NCBI RefSeq assembly: GCF_016100975.1 | Contig: NZ_JACFRN010000001.1 | Coordinates: 62,001 to 126,000, forward strand | DNA length: 64,000 bases | Source: Lactobacillus sp. W8174 | Lineage (GTDB): Bacteria > Bacillota > Bacilli > Lactobacillales > Lactobacillaceae | Direction: 5' to 3' | Shown here: positions 62,694 to 64,000 of the stretch, piece by piece | Layout: every line of letters starts with the position of its first letter | Position numbering within the stretch: the stretch's first letter is position 1 | Program-made: the position numbers and the translations under genes | The notes under the pieces: model-generated | The model's input: the letters and a program-made list of their open reading frames with translations, nothing else | Told to the model about the DNA's origin: nothing | Databases searched by the model: none

Positions 62694-64000
62694 TTGAATT
62701 TTTTTAAGAAAAAACTGAAGACTAAAAATGATAATTCCAAAAAACAAGCTTCTACTCCAATTAGAATGAAGATAATTTTGGGAATTATTTTTGTCCTTTT
62801 TGCTACATTAATTGGGCAACTGGCTTATTTGCAAATTGGCTATGGTTCACGCTTCAAGGCTGAAGTGCAAAAATCTAATTCTGCTGTTGTTTCCAGTCAG
62901 GTTCCTCGCGGAGTTATGTATGACAGTAAAGGACGCGTATTGGTAGGAAATAAAGCTAAAAATGCTATTACTTATACCAAAAGTGTTTCTACTACGAGTG
63001 AAGACATTTATACAATTTCAAATTCTCTTAGTCAATATATTTCAATTAAAGACGAAAAACCGACACAGCAGCAAGTAATTGATTATTATTTGGCTAATAA
63101 AAAAAATAGTGCTAAAGAAGCTGCTAAAGTTCCTAAATCTGTCAGAGAAACTCAGGATGATAATTTAATTAATAAAAGAATACAAGAGCAAGTTAGTGCT
63201 GAACATGTTAAATTAAGTGCACGTGAGAAAACAGCAGCTCTAATTTACAATAAGATTTCTGGTGCTTATACTCTTTCTACTATTTATATTAAAAATAATC
63301 ATCTGACAGACAAAGAAATTGCAGAAGTAGGTGAGCATCTTTCAGATTTGCCTGGTGTAGGTATTGGTACTGACTGGCAAAGATCATATCCCAACGGTTC
63401 TTCTATTCGCAGTATTATTGGCTCTGTATCAACGGAGAAGGCTGGTTTACCTAGTGATAATTTACAATATTATCTAACCAATGGCTATTCTAGAAATGAC
63501 AGAGTAGGTACGTCATATTTGGAAGAAAAATATGAACCACTGCTAAAGGGAACGAAAGCTACGAGTAAAGTTTGGACTAAAAATTCAGGCGATATTGAAC
63601 AATCGAAATCGGTATATTCTGGTCAAGCCGGTGCAAGTTTGGTTTTGACTCTTGATGCTAAATATCAAAAAGAAGTCCAAAGTTCATTGGAAAAAATTTA
63701 TGCTGGAGCTGTTGGTTCCGGTGCTGCTCACTATTCAAATGGAGCCTATGCTGTTGCCATGAATCCTAAAACTGGCGCTATTTTAGCTATGGCAGGTATC
63801 AATCGTGACCCTAAAAAGAATAAAACTACTAATAATGCCTTAGGCGTAATTAATCAGTCTTTTGTAATGGGCTCAGCTGTTAAAGGTGCAATGGTCGGTG
63901 GTGGATTAATTAACAAAATAATTACTCCAACAAATAATGTAATGCCCGATACACCAATTTATTTGCCAAGTACCCCTGTTAAAAAATCAGTTTATCCAAT
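62694..64000 (+). CDS. class B penicillin-binding protein (partial, runs off window)
   Basis: A peptidoglycan transpeptidase, first 435 residues seen. A lysine-rich cytosolic start, one membrane helix (about 27-48: IILGIIFVLFATLIGQLAYLQ), the PBP dimerisation domain (RGVMYDSKGRVL, then RSYPNGSSIRSIIG) and the beginning of the transpeptidase domain are present. The serine motif SAVKG is near residue 397, closer to the SVVK of pneumococcal PBP2b than to STMK of PBP2x, suggesting an elongation role. It starts at TTG 62694 after GAGG; the first ATG (62766) would cut off the cytosolic tail just before the membrane helix. SxN and KTG motifs lie beyond the window. Confidence 0.9.
   Translation, partial: MNFFKKKLKTKNDNSKKQASTPIRMKIILGIIFVLFATLIGQLAYLQIGYGSRFKAEVQKSNSAVVSSQVPRGVMYDSKGRVLVGNKAKNAITYTKSVSTTSEDIYTISNSLSQYISIKDEKPTQQQVIDYYLANKKNSAKEAAKVPKSVRETQDDNLINKRIQEQVSAEHVKLSAREKTAALIYNKISGAYTLSTIYIKNNHLTDKEIAEVGEHLSDLPGVGIGTDWQRSYPNGSSIRSIIGSVSTEKAGLPSDNLQYYLTNGYSRNDRVGTSYLEEKYEPLLKGTKATSKVWTKNSGDIEQSKSVYSGQAGASLVLTLDAKYQKEVQSSLEKIYAGAVGSGAAHYSNGAYAVAMNPKTGAILAMAGINRDPKKNKTTNNALGVINQSFVMGSAVKGAMVGGGLINKIITPTNNVMPDTPIYLPSTPVKKSVYP

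Noticed and set aside
1..64000. CRISPR array, prophage, insertion sequence, toxin-antitoxin, tRNA or rRNA genes
   Set aside because: No regularly spaced repeats, transposase or phage proteins, paired small toxin genes, or tRNA/rRNA sequences were seen on either strand.

Overview
The window is about 36% G+C by eye and looks like chromosome of a low-GC Firmicute. Protein content and gene order point to Lactobacillus in the strict sense (acidophilus/delbrueckii-type). The signs are T-box-controlled argS, thrS and pheST, PTS loci, a proline iminopeptidase, several UUG starts, and the Bacillus/Lactobacillus neighbourhoods yheA-yhaO-yhaN-yhaM / prsA-ytxH-hit / ecsAB-trmB-ytpP-ytpR-murC, polA-mutM-coaE-nrdR-dnaB-dnaI, infC-rpmI-rplT and yqeG-yqeH-nadD-yqeK-rsfS-tmcAL-yceD. 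I see no insertion sequence, prophage, CRISPR array, rRNA or tRNA. The species is not determined.

Layout. 1-3.1 kb: the tail of an unknown gene, an arginine T-box with argS, and fba. 3.1-9.9 kb: stand-alone metabolic genes (histidine phosphatase, aldo/keto reductase, alpha/beta hydrolase, beta-lactamase-fold hydrolase, solitary OppA-type lipoprotein, proline iminopeptidase). 10.0-14.7 kb: an accessory sugar locus, with a leftward mannose-family PTS (EIIAB-EIIC-EIID) divergent from a GH29 alpha-L-fucosidase and a GntR/UTRA regulator. This matches the organisation described for fucosyl-GlcNAc use (alf genes) in Lacticaseibacillus casei. 14.7-29.8 kb: pseudouridine synthase, PBP1A, the YhaMNO nucleic-acid genes, PrsA, Hit, EcsAB, TrmB and MurC. 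29.9-33.2 kb: a second accessory sugar locus (TIM-barrel isomerase/epimerase, EIIBC, DeoR regulator) behind a promoter with a perfect cre and a 17-bp direct repeat. 33.4-42.5 kb: DNA repair and replication genes, then T-box thrS. 42.7-45.6 kb: an amino-acid ABC transporter. 45.6-52.0 kb: the infC operon and a ribosome/NAD/tRNA-maturation operon. 52.1-56.7 kb: an OmpR-type two-component system, YidC, acylphosphatase and an RNA methyltransferase. 56.8-64 kb: a cysteine-rich HxlR regulator, T-box pheST, greA, a BadF-type GlcNAc-like kinase, and the first part of a class B PBP cut by the window edge.

Working together. Cell-envelope growth (PBP1A, MurC, class B PBP, PrsA, YidC), translation (three tRNA synthetase units, IF3/L35/L20, ribosome assembly factors) and replication/repair (PolA, MutM, DnaB, DnaI) form the core. 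The two sugar loci are the accessory part. GlcNAc freed by the fucosidase could be phosphorylated by the BadF-type kinase at 61.6 kb, which is an inference. The sequence shows regulation in several places: CcpA sites, twin operators in the fucosidase/PTS divergon, an AdhR/MerR-like operator before the aldo/keto reductase, T-boxes, and an L20-type leader with an AUU start for infC.
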